DNA of 64,000 nt from Pelobates cultripes (lineage: Eukaryota > Chordata > Amphibia > Anura > Pelobatidae): assembly GCA_933207985.1 (NCBI GenBank), contig OW240916.1, positions 261,820,897 to 261,884,896 of the forward strand. The letters run 5' to 3'. A program made the position numbers and the translations under genes. This document shows, piece after piece, positions 13,202 through 23,547 of this stretch. Positions within the stretch are counted from its first letter, which is position 1. Every line of letters starts with the position of its first letter. The notes under the pieces were generated by a model. It ran no database searches. It had not been told where the DNA came from and saw only the letters and a list, made by a program, of their open reading frames with translations.

Positions 13202-13902
13202 TTCATGATTAGCGTTGAGTGGACACCTGGATGTTCGGGTCCAGCGGGTTCGGCCGAACTTTGAAAAAAAGTCCGGGTTCGGGCTCTAACTTGACTCTGA
13301 ACTTGACCCCGAACCCGAACCTCATTGAAGTCAATGGGGACCCGAACATTTGGGCACAAAAATGCCTCTAAAAAATTCCTGGAAAGAGCTAGAGAGCTGC
13401 AAACGCAAGTAAAATGGGGGTAATAGTACGACAAGTGCCCTGCAAACAAATGTGGATAGGGAAATCACCTAAAATATCATAAAAATTTAAAATACAGCTG
13501 AGCCATAAAATAGCACTAGATGGAATCTTTGATTTTAGCTTTGGAAGAACATAAATCAAAATCTAAAGCATGGCTGTCAGGAGGATCACCAGAATTATCC
13601 ATTTGAGAGAGGGTTGGAGTGCAGGGTATTCTCTTTCATTGTTCAAACTGAGCTCAACTCCTGATGCATGGAGAAAAGGCCTTCACAAGCCTCTGCTATT
13701 GTGTACATAGTTTATACTACGTGACCCATAGGTTGAGGAGGCGGTGACCGTGGCGGTGTAGGTGGAAGCAACAGTGGAGGAGGAGGTAGCCCACACTGTT
13801 TTATATATATATATTTTTTTAATTGGGGTAGCCCCCAAAATATTGGGACATATAAAAAAAGACAACTCTATTCCGCAGAGTAGCTGTTGACATTATAGTT
13901 GC

Positions 13903-14218
13903 GTGGGAACTTTGTTGATTCTAGAGAACCTCGGGCCAATCGCACATCCCCGTCATCCATATCAACTTTCGATGCCAGTTTCTGAGCCTACCATGGTGAC
14001 CACGGGTAACAGGGAATCAGGGTTCCATTCCGTACAGGGACCCTGAGAAATGGCTACCACATGCAAGGAAGGCAGCAGGCGTGCAAATGACCCACTCCCG
14101 ACGCGGGAAGGTAGTGACGACAAATAACAATACAGGACTCTTTAGAGGCCCTGTAATTGTAATGAGTCCACTTGAAATCCTTTAACTCTGATCAAGTGGA
14201 GGGAAGTCTGGTGCAGAG
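13903..14218 (+). pseudogene. 18S rRNA-derived fragment inside the hAT-like element
   Basis: The sequence follows eukaryotic small-subunit rRNA. Matching landmarks, in rRNA order, are: 'gaacctcgggcc', 'tatcaactttcgatg', 'cctaccatggtgaccacggg', 'gaatcagggtt', 'gctaccacatg', 'aaggaaggcagcaggc', 'acccactcccgacgcggg', 'aataacaatacaggactctt', 'ggccctgtaatt' and 'aagtctggtg'. This is roughly the 5' third of 18S. About 30 bases are missing after the 'cgcac' landmark, and there are scattered substitutions and small indels. It is therefore an rRNA-derived passenger, not an rRNA gene. It ends where the rRNA would run into the universally conserved 530 loop, and then passes into sequence I do not recognise. 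Confidence 0.9.
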
Positions 14219-14662
14219 CCACTGACCCGTGCGTGCTGCAGCTGAAACTCCACTATCGCCTGCTGCTGCTCGCACAGTCTCATGAGGCGGTGAGCGGGAA
14301 GGCCGAAGTTACGCTGCAGCGCAGACAGGCAAGCAGCAGCAGGGTGACAACGCCAAAAGCACGCACAGCCACTACAGTGAATGTCATATCCTGTTCCAAG
14401 TTGCGGATCAGTCTGGTGATGACTTCTGGTATCCAGTACTCTTTTTACTGAAGCTGCATCAGGGTCCTGGTATGTGGCCACACAAACGCTGGTGCTCAAC
14501 ACCAGGGGGCATGCGGTTACCCTGCAACAAACCCTGCTAATCCATTCCACACTGTGACTCCTAACTTCAACATCAGGCATACTGGGTCCCGGTCTTCTGA
14601 CCGCCGCCCAGACAGTGTCTGGGTCCTGGTCACCGGACTGCCCACCTGACTGTGAAACTACG
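14219..14662. other. hAT-like interior of unknown origin
   Basis: A GC-richer stretch is open on the minus strand (14,718-14,182, 178 codons), crossing the CR1 boundary and the rRNA piece. The run ALQRNFGLPAHRLMRL looks coding-like, but I do not recognise a family. It may be a transposase remnant or chance. Confidence 0.3.
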
Positions 14663-14761
14663 AACATAGAAACATAGAAACATAGAATGTGACGGCAGAT
14701 AAGAACCATTCGGCCCATCTAGTCTGCCCAATTTTCTAAATACTTTCATTAGTCCCTAGTC

Positions 14762-16664
14762 TTATCTTATAGTTAGGATAGCCTTATGCCTATCCCACGC
14801 ATGCTTAAACTCCTTCACTCTGTTAACCTCTACCACTTCAGCTGGGAGGCTATTCCATGCATCCACTACCCTCTCAGTAAAGTAATACTTCCTGATATTA
14901 TTTTTAAACCTTTGTCCCTCTAATTTAAGACTATGTCCTCTTGTTGTGGTAGTTTTTCTTCTTTTAAATATAGTCTCCTCCTTTACTGTGTTGATTCCCT
15001 TTATGTATTTAAATGTTTCTGTCATATCCCCCCTGTCTCGTCTTTCCTCCAAGCTATACATGTTAAGATCCTTTAACCTTTCCTGGTAAGTTTTATCCCG
15101 CAATCCATGAACCAGTTTAGTAGCCCTTCTCTGAACCCTCTCTAAGGTATCAATATCCTTCTGAAGATACGGTCTCCAGTACTGTGTACAATACTCCAAG
15201 TGAGGTCTCACCAGTGTTCTGTACAATGGCATGAGCACTTCCCTCTTTCTACTGCTAATACCTCTCCCTATACAACCAAGCATTCTGCTAGCATTTCCTG
15301 CTGCTCTATTACATTGTCTGCCTACCTTTAAGTCATCAGAAATAATCACCCCTAAATCCCTTTCCTCATATGTTGAGGTTAGGACTCTATCAAATATTCT
15401 GTACTCTGCCCTTGGGTTTTTCGTCCAAGATGCATTATCTTGCACTTATCCACATTAAATGTCAGTTGCCACAATTCTGACCATTTTTCTAGTTTACCTA
15501 AATCATTTGTCATTTGGCTTATCCCTCCTGGAACATCAACCCTGTTACATATCTTAGTATCATCAGCAAAAAGACATACCTTACCATCAAGACCTTCTGC
15601 AATATCACTAATAAAAATATTAAAGAGAATGGGTCCAAGTACAGATCCCTGAGGTACCCCACTGGTGACAAGTCCAAGCTTCGAATATATTCCATTAACT
15701 ACAACCCTCTGTTGCCTGTCACTCAGCTACTGCCTTACCCATTCAACAATATTTGAATCCAAACTTAAAAGATTGCAGTTTATTGATAAGCCTTCTATGT
15801 GCAACAGTGTCAAAACTTTTAAATAATCCCATTTCTCTTGGACCCCATTTAAATTGCTCCAGTCTGATAATGACTCCTCTACCCATAAAAGTCTGTTTTT
15901 GTAAAGTCTAAAACTTTTGTTTTTGTGTGGTGTGACTCAGTCACTGTTCTTATATTAAACCACACTGACTGATGATCACTGGATACTAAACTTTCACCTA
16001 CAGTAATATCTGATACCAAATCTCCATTTGTTAACACTAAATCTAGTATGGCCTCTTTACGAGTTGGCTCCTCAACAACTTGTTTTAGAGACAATCCCAG
16101 TAGGGAGTTTAGAATATGTGTGCTCCTGGCACAAGTAGCTAATTTTGTTTTCCAATTTACATCAGGAAGATTAAAGTCACCCTTGATGATAACTTCCCCC
16201 TTCATTGTCATTTTAGCTATTTCCTCAACTAGTAGATTATCTAACTCTTCAATTTGTCCTGGGGGCCTATAAATCACACCTACACGAGTTACTGTGTGAT
16301 TACCAAATTCTAACGTAGCCCAAACGGACTCTATGTTTGCCTCACTAACTTTTATTAGGCTAGATTTTATGCTATCCTTCACATACAAGGCCACCCCTCC
16401 CCCTTTCTTGCCTTCCCTATCTTTCCTATATAAAGAGTACCCTGGTATTGCTATGTCCCAGTCATTTTTCTCATTGTACCATGTCTCAGTAACAGCGACT
16501 AAATCTACACTATCAGTTGCCAGTATTGCCACAAGTTCATGGATCTTATTCCCTAAACTGCGAGCATTTGTAGACATGACTCTAAGCTTATCATTTTTTA
16601 ACACACTTGCTACAGGCACCTTCTGTCCTTGTTTTGGGTGACAATTGGATTGATGTTTTATCAC
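14762..16664 (-). pseudogene. CR1 ORF2: endonuclease and partial reverse transcriptase
   Basis: ORF2 of CR1 LINEs nicks target DNA with an APE-type endonuclease and copies its RNA there by reverse transcription. The endonuclease part (16,664-15,879) has STNARS, ETWYNE, YRPPG, GDFNLPD and SDHQSV, so the Asn, Glu, Gly-Asp-x-Asn and Asp-His catalytic positions are all present. The reading then jumps from the linker directly to the DTVAHRR region, losing the first reverse-transcriptase motifs. The 3' half (15,790-14,762) keeps GVPQGSVLGPILFN and the ADDTK box across several frame changes, and ends with the thumb and C-terminal region (RPHLEYCTQYW, ERVQRRATK, LPAEVVEVN). It cannot encode an active enzyme. 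Confidence 0.88.
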
Positions 16665-16685
16665 CCTTTTGCCCCCCCTCCTAGT

Positions 16686-17774
16686 TTAAATACATCCTAG
16701 CAAAACCTCTGAACTGCTCACTGAGAACATTTGTTCCCTTTTGAGAAAGATGCAAACCATCTTTTTGTACAGCTTATCTCCATTCCAAACAGAGCTACCA
16801 TGAGAAATAAAGCCAAATCCTTGCTCCCGACACCATTCACCAAGCCACAAATTAAAGTCCCTAATACGCATCCGCCTGTCGTTCTGAGTGTTATGCACAG
16901 GCAGAACTTCAGAGAATGACAGTGTGGAAGCAACCTGCCGTATATCATTGGCAAAAACACTAAAACTTCCTTAACCTCTGAAACCTCATTGCAAGCCAAG
17001 TCATTTGTCCCTAGATGGACAAGTACATCCAATTCCCCTTCCTGCTTTGCTTGCTTAACAATATTACAGATACGTCTCCTGTCTCTGTGAGCAGTAGCTC
17101 CGGGAAGACACCTCACAAGACCACCATTGTCCATCTCCACACCTCTTATAATGGAATCCCCAACAACAACTGCTTTCTATTAGGCCTCACCATAGTCTCC
17201 AAGCCGGTCTCCACAACACCACTAGCCTCAGTGCCTCTCTTCACAACACCACTAGCCTCAGTGCCTCTCTCCACAACACCACTAGCCTCAGTGCCTCTCT
17301 CCACAATACCACTAGTCTTAGTGCCTCTCTCCACAATACCACTAGTCTTAGTGCCTCTCTCCACAACACCACTAGCCTAGTGCCTCTCTCCACAACACCA
17401 CTAGCCTCAGTGCCTCTCTCCACAACACCATTAGCCTCAGTGCCTCTCTCCACAACACCATTACACTCTGAAAGTGCAGAAAATGAATTATGAAGAGCAA
17501 CAGACTGTGCAAAATGCCCTTTATCCACAACTCTAAGTCTACCAGAGCCTACAGTAATCCATCTGCCATTCCTAGTATGTCTCTGCGGCAGTGGCTTTGC
17601 AGCAGTTCCAGTCTGAGTTTGTTCACCAGATAATTTACAATTCTCAGACTTCAAAAATATAATCTCCTGCCGCAAGATAGAGAACTGTCTACAGATTAGA
17701 CAACAACCAAACCTCCAAAAAGTGGAACGTGAAACAAATGCATAGCAATTGTTACACTGAACTAAGTCTGCCAT
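16686..17774 (-). pseudogene. CR1 ORF1: Cys-rich N-terminus, 10-residue repeats, SGNH esterase
   Basis: CR1 ORF1 proteins bind the element RNA, and in several CR1-like families carry an esterase domain of the SGNH hydrolase type. The protein starts MADLVQCNNCYAFV and continues with a second Cys pair (CCLICRQF), giving a zinc-knuckle-like N-terminus followed by a short helical stretch. Eight 30-bp units (17,211-17,449) encode VVERGTEASG-like decapeptides. The esterase region follows: a GDSI block broken by a one-base deletion, HLGTNDL (about 17,020), and a DGLHLS-type Asp-His block (about 16,750) that is also out of frame. One repeat unit is 29 bp, which causes another frameshift. Three or more frame breaks make it a pseudogene. 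Confidence 0.85.
17211..17449 (-). repeat. In-frame 30-bp minisatellite in CR1 ORF1 (8 units)
   Basis: Eight head-to-tail units each contain GTGCCTCTCTCCACAA (plus-strand text). Seven are 30 bp; the one at 17,361-17,389 is 29 bp and shifts the frame. Two units share a variant encoding ERGTKTSG, a sign of local duplication. The sister copy at 22,961 has four units. Confidence 0.93.
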
Positions 17775-17779
17775 TCCAA

Positions 17780-18499
17780 TTAGTAGAATAATTTAAATCA
17801 AACAAATCTTAACTTCGTATTTATCCTCCTGAATACCTCAGATTACCTCCAGTTTCTCTCCAGAATATCTCCAACTACACACTTAGAAACTGCACTCTCC
17901 AGAATATCTCCAACTACACACTTAGAAACAGCACTCTCCAGAATATCTCCAACTAGACACTTAGAAACAGCACTTGGAAGTAGCACCAAGCTATATTAGA
18001 CAAGCTAATGAAACCAAGCCTTATATAACTCCTAAAATCACCGCCCACTAGGAATGTTTAACACCTGGGTAGGCCTCTGCTTATTTGCAAACAATAGCTA
18101 ATTAACCAGCAATCAACAGCAAGTAACTAGCTTAATCAAATCAAATGCCTTATAATTACCAACAGGAATTCAAACCTTGGGCAATCAGTAACCTTTTCCT
18201 ACAGATGAATCTTACCTGTAACAGTAGAAAAGAAAGCTCTTAGCACAACTCTTAGACAGTTGAAGCTTCTGTAAAACTCTCCAGAATATCTCCAACTACA
18301 CACTTAGAAACAGCACTTGGAAGTAGCACCAAGTTATATTAGACAAGCTAATGACACCAAGCCTTATATAACTCCTATAATCACCACCCACTAGGAATGT
18401 TTAACACCTGGGTAGGCCTCTGCTTATTTGCAAACAATAGCTAATTAACCAGCAATCAATAGCAAGTAACTAGCTTAATCAAATCAAATGCCTTATAAT
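17780..18499 (-). promoter_or_regulatory. CR1 5' untranslated region built of repeated monomers
   Basis: A unit of roughly 370-400 bp, recognised by 'tctccagaatatctccaact', 'taggaatgtttaacacctgg' and 'tttgcaaacaatagctaatt', occurs once at about 17,860-18,170 and again at 18,275-18,499. Within the first unit a shorter repeat of about 54 bp occurs three times (17,868-17,970). The plus-strand CR1 has the same arrangement at 22,145-22,620. Tandem monomers upstream of ORF1 resemble the promoter arrays of mouse L1. The promoter function is inference. Confidence 0.65.
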
Positions 18500-18551
18500 C
18501 ATTATATCTGGTACGAACCCAAACTTTGCAGTTCGGGTTCGCTCAACTCTA
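18500..18551. repeat. Internal right end of a second hAT-like copy
   Basis: The sequence from 'ggtacgaacccaaac' to 'gggttcgctcaactcta' repeats the terminal 40 bp of the outer element (20,129-20,169). It abuts 18S-derived sequence directly. Confidence 0.8.
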
Positions 18552-18614
18552 TTATGGATCCTTTGATCGCTACATGTATTACTTGGATAACTGGTAATTC
18601 TCGAGCCAATACAT
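18552..18614 (+). pseudogene. Second 18S rRNA-derived fragment
   Basis: Reading from 'ttatggatcctttgatcgct' through 'ttacttggataact' and 'ggtaattctcgagc' to 'caatacat', this matches a part of 18S rRNA that lies upstream of the fragment at 13,903-14,218. The two pieces are thus in reversed order on the same strand. It begins exactly at the base after a hAT right end, suggesting that copy inserted into rRNA-like sequence. Confidence 0.85.
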
Positions 18615-19084
18615 ACTTTTGCACCCTGCTCCCTCTTATGCTGTGCTGGTGCCTCTGTGCAACCAGCGCCTCTTCCTCCAAACTGCACACGTCACTCATA
18701 TGGGGTCTAGGACCTCATCATCCTCCACATCATCGTCCACCCACTCCTCAACCCTGCCCTCCTTGCCGGTATGCACACTGCAGAAAGCCACAGCAGTTGG
18801 CACCTGTGTTTTTCCAGCATGTAAAGTGTGCAAAGGACATATGGAAATTGTTTTAGAATTGTATCCATGCAACAGTTTTCCCTGTAAACTGACCTATCAG
18901 TTTGACTTGTGAGGGAATTATAATATTGTTGAAGTACCTCTTAGCTATTGATAACTGGTTTAAATATAGCAGCTTGTTATCTGGTAGTTTCTAGTGTAGA
19001 AAATATCAATCTATTTTCTATCACTTAGATCTGTGTAACAAGTGTTGTAGGTGTGAAACAAAATTACAAGTGACCGATGTAGTA
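18615..19084. other. hAT-like interior, unassigned
   Basis: CT-rich stretch with short open frames (18,619-18,912). Nothing recognised. Confidence 0.35.
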
Positions 19085-19845
19085 AGTTACGCTTCGATTT
19101 GACTCTCAGATATAAAGTGAACACCCCAAATATACTATTTAGCACCAAAATAAAAATTGACTTTTTAAATCTCCAATGTAAGCAGCAGATTAGCAGCAAA
19201 ACCATTAGAATTTTTACAACTGCGCAGTAAGTGCACTATTAGACGCTTCTATTGGACTCACAAATATGGAGTGCACGCCCCAAAATGTACAATTTAGCAG
19301 TTTAGCACCAAAACAATGAAAATTTTTACAATTGCGCTGTAACCGCAGTATTTGACGCTTCTATTTAACTCTCAGGTATGAAGAGCAGGCCACAAAATGT
19401 ACTATTTAGCAGATTAACACAGAGAAAATAAGAATGTTTACCACTGCGCTGTAAGCACACTATTAGACGCTTCTATTTGACTCTCAGATATGAAGTGCAC
19501 ACCCCAAAATGTACTATTTAGCAGATTAGCACCCAGAAAATTTGTATTTTTACAACTGCGCTGCAAGCACACTATTAGACGCTTCGGTTTGACTCTCAGA
19601 TTTTAAGTGCACCCCACTAAAATACTATTTAGCAGTTTAGCACCCAAATAATTTTAAGTTTTAAAACTGCAATGTGACAGCAGTATTTGACACTTTCATT
19701 TGACTCTCAGAGATGAAGTGCACCCCACTAATGTACTTTTTAGCATCCAAAAAATGTTAAGTTTTAAAACTCTGATGTACCCGGGGTATTTTAAGCTTCT
19801 ATTTGACTCTCAGATATGAAGTGCACCCCACCCCACTAATGTACT
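19085..19845. repeat. Diverged tandem repeat, about 110-bp unit, about 7 copies
   Basis: The phrase 'gcttctatttgactctcaga' or a close variant recurs near 19,091, 19,244, 19,357, 19,467, 19,581, 19,690 and 19,795. Each copy is followed by 'aagtgcaccccac'-like and 'tactatttagca'-like strings. Unit spacing is 105-114 bp after a longer first unit. Confidence 0.85.
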
Positions 19846-20177
19846 AGTTCTATCCTATGCTGTCCCTATCAGCGGCAGCATCCTCTCCCTACACTAATAA
19901 GACCGCATGTGCGTGCGGCGCTACACGACTCCAGCTTATATATAGAGACTGGGTCACATGCTGCACTGGCCAATCACAGCCATGCAATTAAGGGCACACG
20001 AGTCAAACGCTTGTTGATTGGCTGCCCTGCAGCCTTTCAAAACGCGCCATTAAATCGCCGAACTCCATCCCGAACATACAGCGATATGTCCGTGTTCTGG
20101 TCTGGGGTCCAAAAAAACCTAATGTTCGGTACGAACCCGAACTTTACAGTCCGGGTTCGCTCAACTCTATTCATGAT

Positions 20178-21100
20178 ATCTGATGTAGCTGCAGTAAGGT
20201 TTTTAAAGAATGCATTGCAAGTGAAGCACACAGGACAAAGGGGGATCAACAACAAAAAAATAATTGGTACTTATTTGAGAGTAGCAACACACATCACTTA
20301 GAGATTTCTTGGAATTGAAAAGGAAATTGCAACTGTTATGCCAAAATAGCCAGATTATAAAAATTGTCCAAGTCAGCTAGTTTCCAGGATGGTTATATGG
20401 GTCTAACATCTGTACTTCCCCTGTGAGTTCTCCATGTTCTTTAATTATGGAATAACTCAAATTGTGCTTTTTTTTATAAAATATTTTCTAAAAATACTAA
20501 CATTGCTTAAATAATGTTCTGACTTATGTTCTTAGTGTAATTTATTCTCTCTGTATTTGCATTGTGTTGATATTGACAGAATTATAAAATAAACTATGAT
20601 TTGAAAATTTAGGGTCAATATATCAAACCTGGAGAAAAAAAAACTGTTTGTTATTTTTGCCAGGGGATTTGAGGCAATACTCTGATAAGTGGCCCAAACA
20701 AGCAATAGGGCCCACATGTGGTCCAGGAATGGGGGCTAGAAATATCCCTGCCAAGCAAATCACATTAAATAGTTTAATGGAACATTTGTGTAGTGGAAGT
20801 GGAGGAATGATATATGACAAGATGCAAAGTAGAGAAATTAACTATGAGCTGTTTTAGGCCATTTCAGATTATACACAAAGGAGCGATAGTGCGCGCGTGT
20901 TAATTTAGTGAAAAAATAAAAAAATTACCGGTAAGTGGGAGGTCCAAGGGTCAAAACAACTTATTTTAACTGTATGTGACTGAAAACTTCCAGGAACTGG
21001 TGCTTTACACTATCCAAATCCAAACCAAAAGAAAAATAGGGGATTAGGGGATGCACCAAAAATCACACTACGAGATCCAAGATACTACAATATAAAAAAA
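20178..21100. other. Unassigned sequence
   Basis: No motif-bearing open frame or repeat boundary seen. Confidence 0.4.
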
Positions 21101-21143
21101 ATGTATTCCATCGTGCAAAAAAACAAGGTCTTGTTATTGCTAC

Positions 21144-21190
21144 CTCACTCTACGTGTTTCGTGTTGCACAGAACACTTAATCAGGAGTGG
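21144..21190 (-). ncRNA. Hammerhead-ribozyme-like motif (Penelope-type)
   Basis: On the minus strand: CCACTC (stem I), CTGATTA (box 1, consensus CUGANGA), AGTGT...ACAC (stem II), GAAA (box 2), a one-pair stem III, a TA cleavage dinucleotide, then GAGTG, which pairs with the first strand of stem I. Box 1 has one change (G to T), so activity is doubtful. Hammerheads with a minimal stem III are known in Penelope-like elements. The flanks (about 21,040-21,260) are probably part of such an element's terminal repeat. Confidence 0.55.
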
Positions 21191-21705
21191 AAAACAAGCT
21201 ATGTGCATGCATATTTAAACCTACACATCAATCAAATGGAGGAATTTACTTGCACAGTTATAGTATAGCACTTAGGGCAATGTAGCTTTAAATTGGTGAG
21301 CAAGATTATTGAATAGGTATTATATATGTTTAGCAGAATTTTGCATTTTTTGCAAAAAGTTTTTTTTTACCCAGATATATAGAGTGTTTTTTTACCATCA
21401 CTTTTTACCATCAAACTGTGAATTTGCATTTGAAGAGAAAACCCTAAAACACTTATAGAGTTATTCACTAAAATGAGAATTCTATGTGCATTGCAAATTC
21501 AAGGCCATTCACCTGGAATGCACAGTCTAGTGAGTTTTTTGGGCTTTCTGTTTATTTTTCTTTAATAGAGTTGTATTTTCATAATCTGACAGAGCCTCAC
21601 CAGTTACTGCATAACACAAGGTGGATGTGTACACTGTAATTTCACTGGTAGTGACATGCACCAAATATGTACACAATCATGATACAAGAAGGAATTTAAA
21701 ATTAG
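21191..21705. other. Unassigned sequence
   Basis: AT-rich; no gene or clear repeat boundary, apart from possible tail of a Penelope-type repeat at its left. Confidence 0.35.
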
Positions 21706-22144
21706 TTAAAGGAACACTATAGCGGAGAAATTGTTTTTTAGATCCCCGGTCCCCTCTCTCCGTGGAGATTAAAGGTGATTTCACTGGTTTCGCTGCAGCT
21801 GGTCCTACCTGGTCCCGTCTCCATAGCGGAGAGCATAAATCTTGATGATCTCAGCCAATCCAATGCTTTACAATAGGAAAACTTTGGGAGGCTATTGCAC
21901 ATTGCAATCAGCACCTCTTCATTGAATCAGTGCATCTCTATTGGGAACATTCAGTGCCTCCATGGAGACACTAAATGCCAATGTAGCACTGATACAGGAA
22001 GCACCTCTAGTGGCCCTCTGAGTGACTTCCACTAGAGGTGCAACTAACCATCAATGTATACACTGCCTTTTCTCTGAAACAAAACAGTGTTTACAGTGCT
22101 AAGGCTGCAGGGGCATACTATAGACACCAGAACCACTACCTTAA

Positions 22145-22620
22145 TATAGCTTGGTTGCTTCATCTAAGGAATATAGCTTGGTTGCTTCATCTAAATGTTG
22201 CTTCTAAGTGTGTTGTTGGAGATATTCTGGAGAGTTTTACAGAAGCTTCAACTGTCTAAGAGTTGTGCTAAGAGTTTTCTTTTCTACTGTTACAGGTAAG
22301 ATTCATCTGTAGGAAAAGGTTACTGATTGCACAAGGTTTGAATTCCTGCTGGTAATTATAGGGCATTGGATTTGATTAGTTACTTGCTATTGATTGCTGT
22401 TTAAATTAGCTATTGTTTGCAAATAAGCAGAGGCCTACCCAGGTGTTAAACATTCCTAGCGGGTGGTGATTTTAGGAGTTATATAAGGGTTGTTGTCATT
22501 AGCTTGGCTAATATAGCTTGGTTGCTTCATCTAAGTGTTGCTTCTAAGTGTGTTGTTGGAGATAACCTGGAGGTAATCTGAGGTATTCGGGAGGATAAAT
22601 AAAAATTAAGATTTGTTTGA
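22145..22620 (+). promoter_or_regulatory. CR1 5' monomers (plus-strand copy)
   Basis: The string 'aatatagcttggttgcttca' occurs at about 22,144, 22,170 and 22,508. The last two are followed by 'gtgtgttgttggagata'. The unit is about 340-365 bp and includes a CAGGTAAG string (about 22,293) that resembles a splice donor. Promoter function is inferred from position only. Confidence 0.55.
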
Positions 22621-22643
22621 TTTAAATTATTCTCCTCATTGGA

Positions 22644-23547
22644 ATGGCAAACTTAGTTCAGTGTAATAGTTTCTATGCATTTGTTTCACGTTCCACTTTT
22701 TGGAGGTTTGGTTGTTGTCTAATCTGTAGACAGTTCTCTATTTTGCGGCAGGAGATTGTATTTTTGAAGTCTGAGATTTGTAAATTATCTGGTGAACAAA
22801 CTCAGACTGGAACTGCTGCAAAGCCACTGCCGCAGAGACATACTAGGAATGGCAGATGGATTACTGTAGGATCTGGTAGACTTAGAGTTGTGGATAAAAG
22901 GCATTTTGCACAGTCTGTTGCTCTACATTATTCATTTTCTGCACTTTCAGAGTGTAATGGTATTGTGGAGAGAGGCACTGAGGCTAGTGGTGTTGTGGAG
23001 AGAGGCACTGAGGCTTGTGGTTTTGTGGAGAGAGGCACTGAGGCTAGTGGTTTTGTGGAGAGAGGCACTGAGGCTAGTGGTGTTGAGGAGACTGGCTTGG
23101 AGACTATGGTGAGGCCTAATAGAAAGCAGTTGTTGTTGGGGGATTCCATCATAAGAGGTGTGGAGATGGACAATGGTTGTCTTCTGAGGTGTCTTCCCGG
23201 AGCTACTGCTCACAGAGACAGGAGACGTATCTGTAATATTGTTAAGAAGGGGAATTGGATGTACTTTTCCATCTAGGGACAAATGATGGCAGGTTGCTTC
23301 CACACTGTCATTCTCTGAAGTTGTGCCTGTGCATAACACTCAGAACGACAAGCGGATGCGTATTAGGGACTTTAATTTGTGGCTTGGTGAATGGTGTCGG
23401 GAGCAAGGATTTGGCTTTATTTCTCATGGGAGCTCTATTTGGAATGGAAATAAGCTGTACAAAAAAGATGGTTTACATCTTTCTCAAAAGGGAACAAATG
23501 TTCTCAGTGAGCAGTTCAGAGGTTTTGCTAGGATGTATTTAAACTAG
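22644..23547 (+). pseudogene. CR1 ORF1 with SGNH-type esterase, frameshifted
   Basis: It starts MANLVQCNSFYAFV, with Cys pairs (CCLICRQF) like its sister, then a short helical stretch. Four decapeptide repeats (22,961-23,080) follow, then the esterase nucleophile block LLLGDSIIRG with its Ser intact. The frame opens for 210 codons to 23,276. Relative to the minus-strand copy it has lost about 9-10 bases before 'gaattggatgtac' and about 60 bases just after the GTND block. The C-terminal part continues in another frame (23,323-23,547), with WNGNKLYKKDGLHLS supplying the Asp-His pair. The esterase role in CR1-like ORF1 is established at family level; its substrate is unknown to me. This copy is inactive. 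Confidence 0.87.
22961..23080 (+). repeat. In-frame 30-bp minisatellite in CR1 ORF1 (4 units)
   Basis: Four perfectly phased 30-bp units contain GGAGAGAGGCACTGAGGCT and encode VERGTEASG-type repeats. The sister copy carries eight. Confidence 0.95.

Larger units (their letters stand above)
14663..18499 (-). mobile_element. CR1-type LINE, minus strand, internally deleted
   Basis: The 3' end is a short array of 8-bp units (TTTCTATG read on the minus strand, 14,663-14,687), the terminal microsatellite characteristic of CR1-group LINEs. Moving rightwards the order is ORF2 (RT then endonuclease), ORF1, and a 5' untranslated region made of repeated monomers. Relative to the plus-strand copy at 22,145-28,250, about 0.9 kb of ORF2 is missing near 15,805. 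No target duplication is evident. It interrupts the hAT-like element. Confidence 0.9.
13210..20169. mobile_element. Composite hAT-like element with 8-bp target duplication
   Basis: The left end TAGCGTTGAGTGGAC and right end GGTTCGCTCAACTCTA are imperfect inverted repeats. TTCATGAT flanks both sides exactly (13,202-13,209 and 20,170-20,177), an 8-bp duplication as expected of hAT transposition. Subterminal zones are full of the GAACCCGAAC motif in both orientations. A second right end of the same family lies inside at 18,500-18,551, so at least two copies are merged. A CR1 LINE inserted at 14,663-18,499. No intact transposase is seen. Confidence 0.8.

Noticed and set aside
13903..14218. Genuine 18S rRNA gene
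   Set aside because: Partial, with an internal deletion and substitutions at conserved positions, and enclosed by transposon ends.
17208..17470. CRISPR-like array of 30-bp repeats
   Set aside because: Repeats are contiguous without spacers, lie in frame within CR1 ORF1 and are in a vertebrate-type genome.
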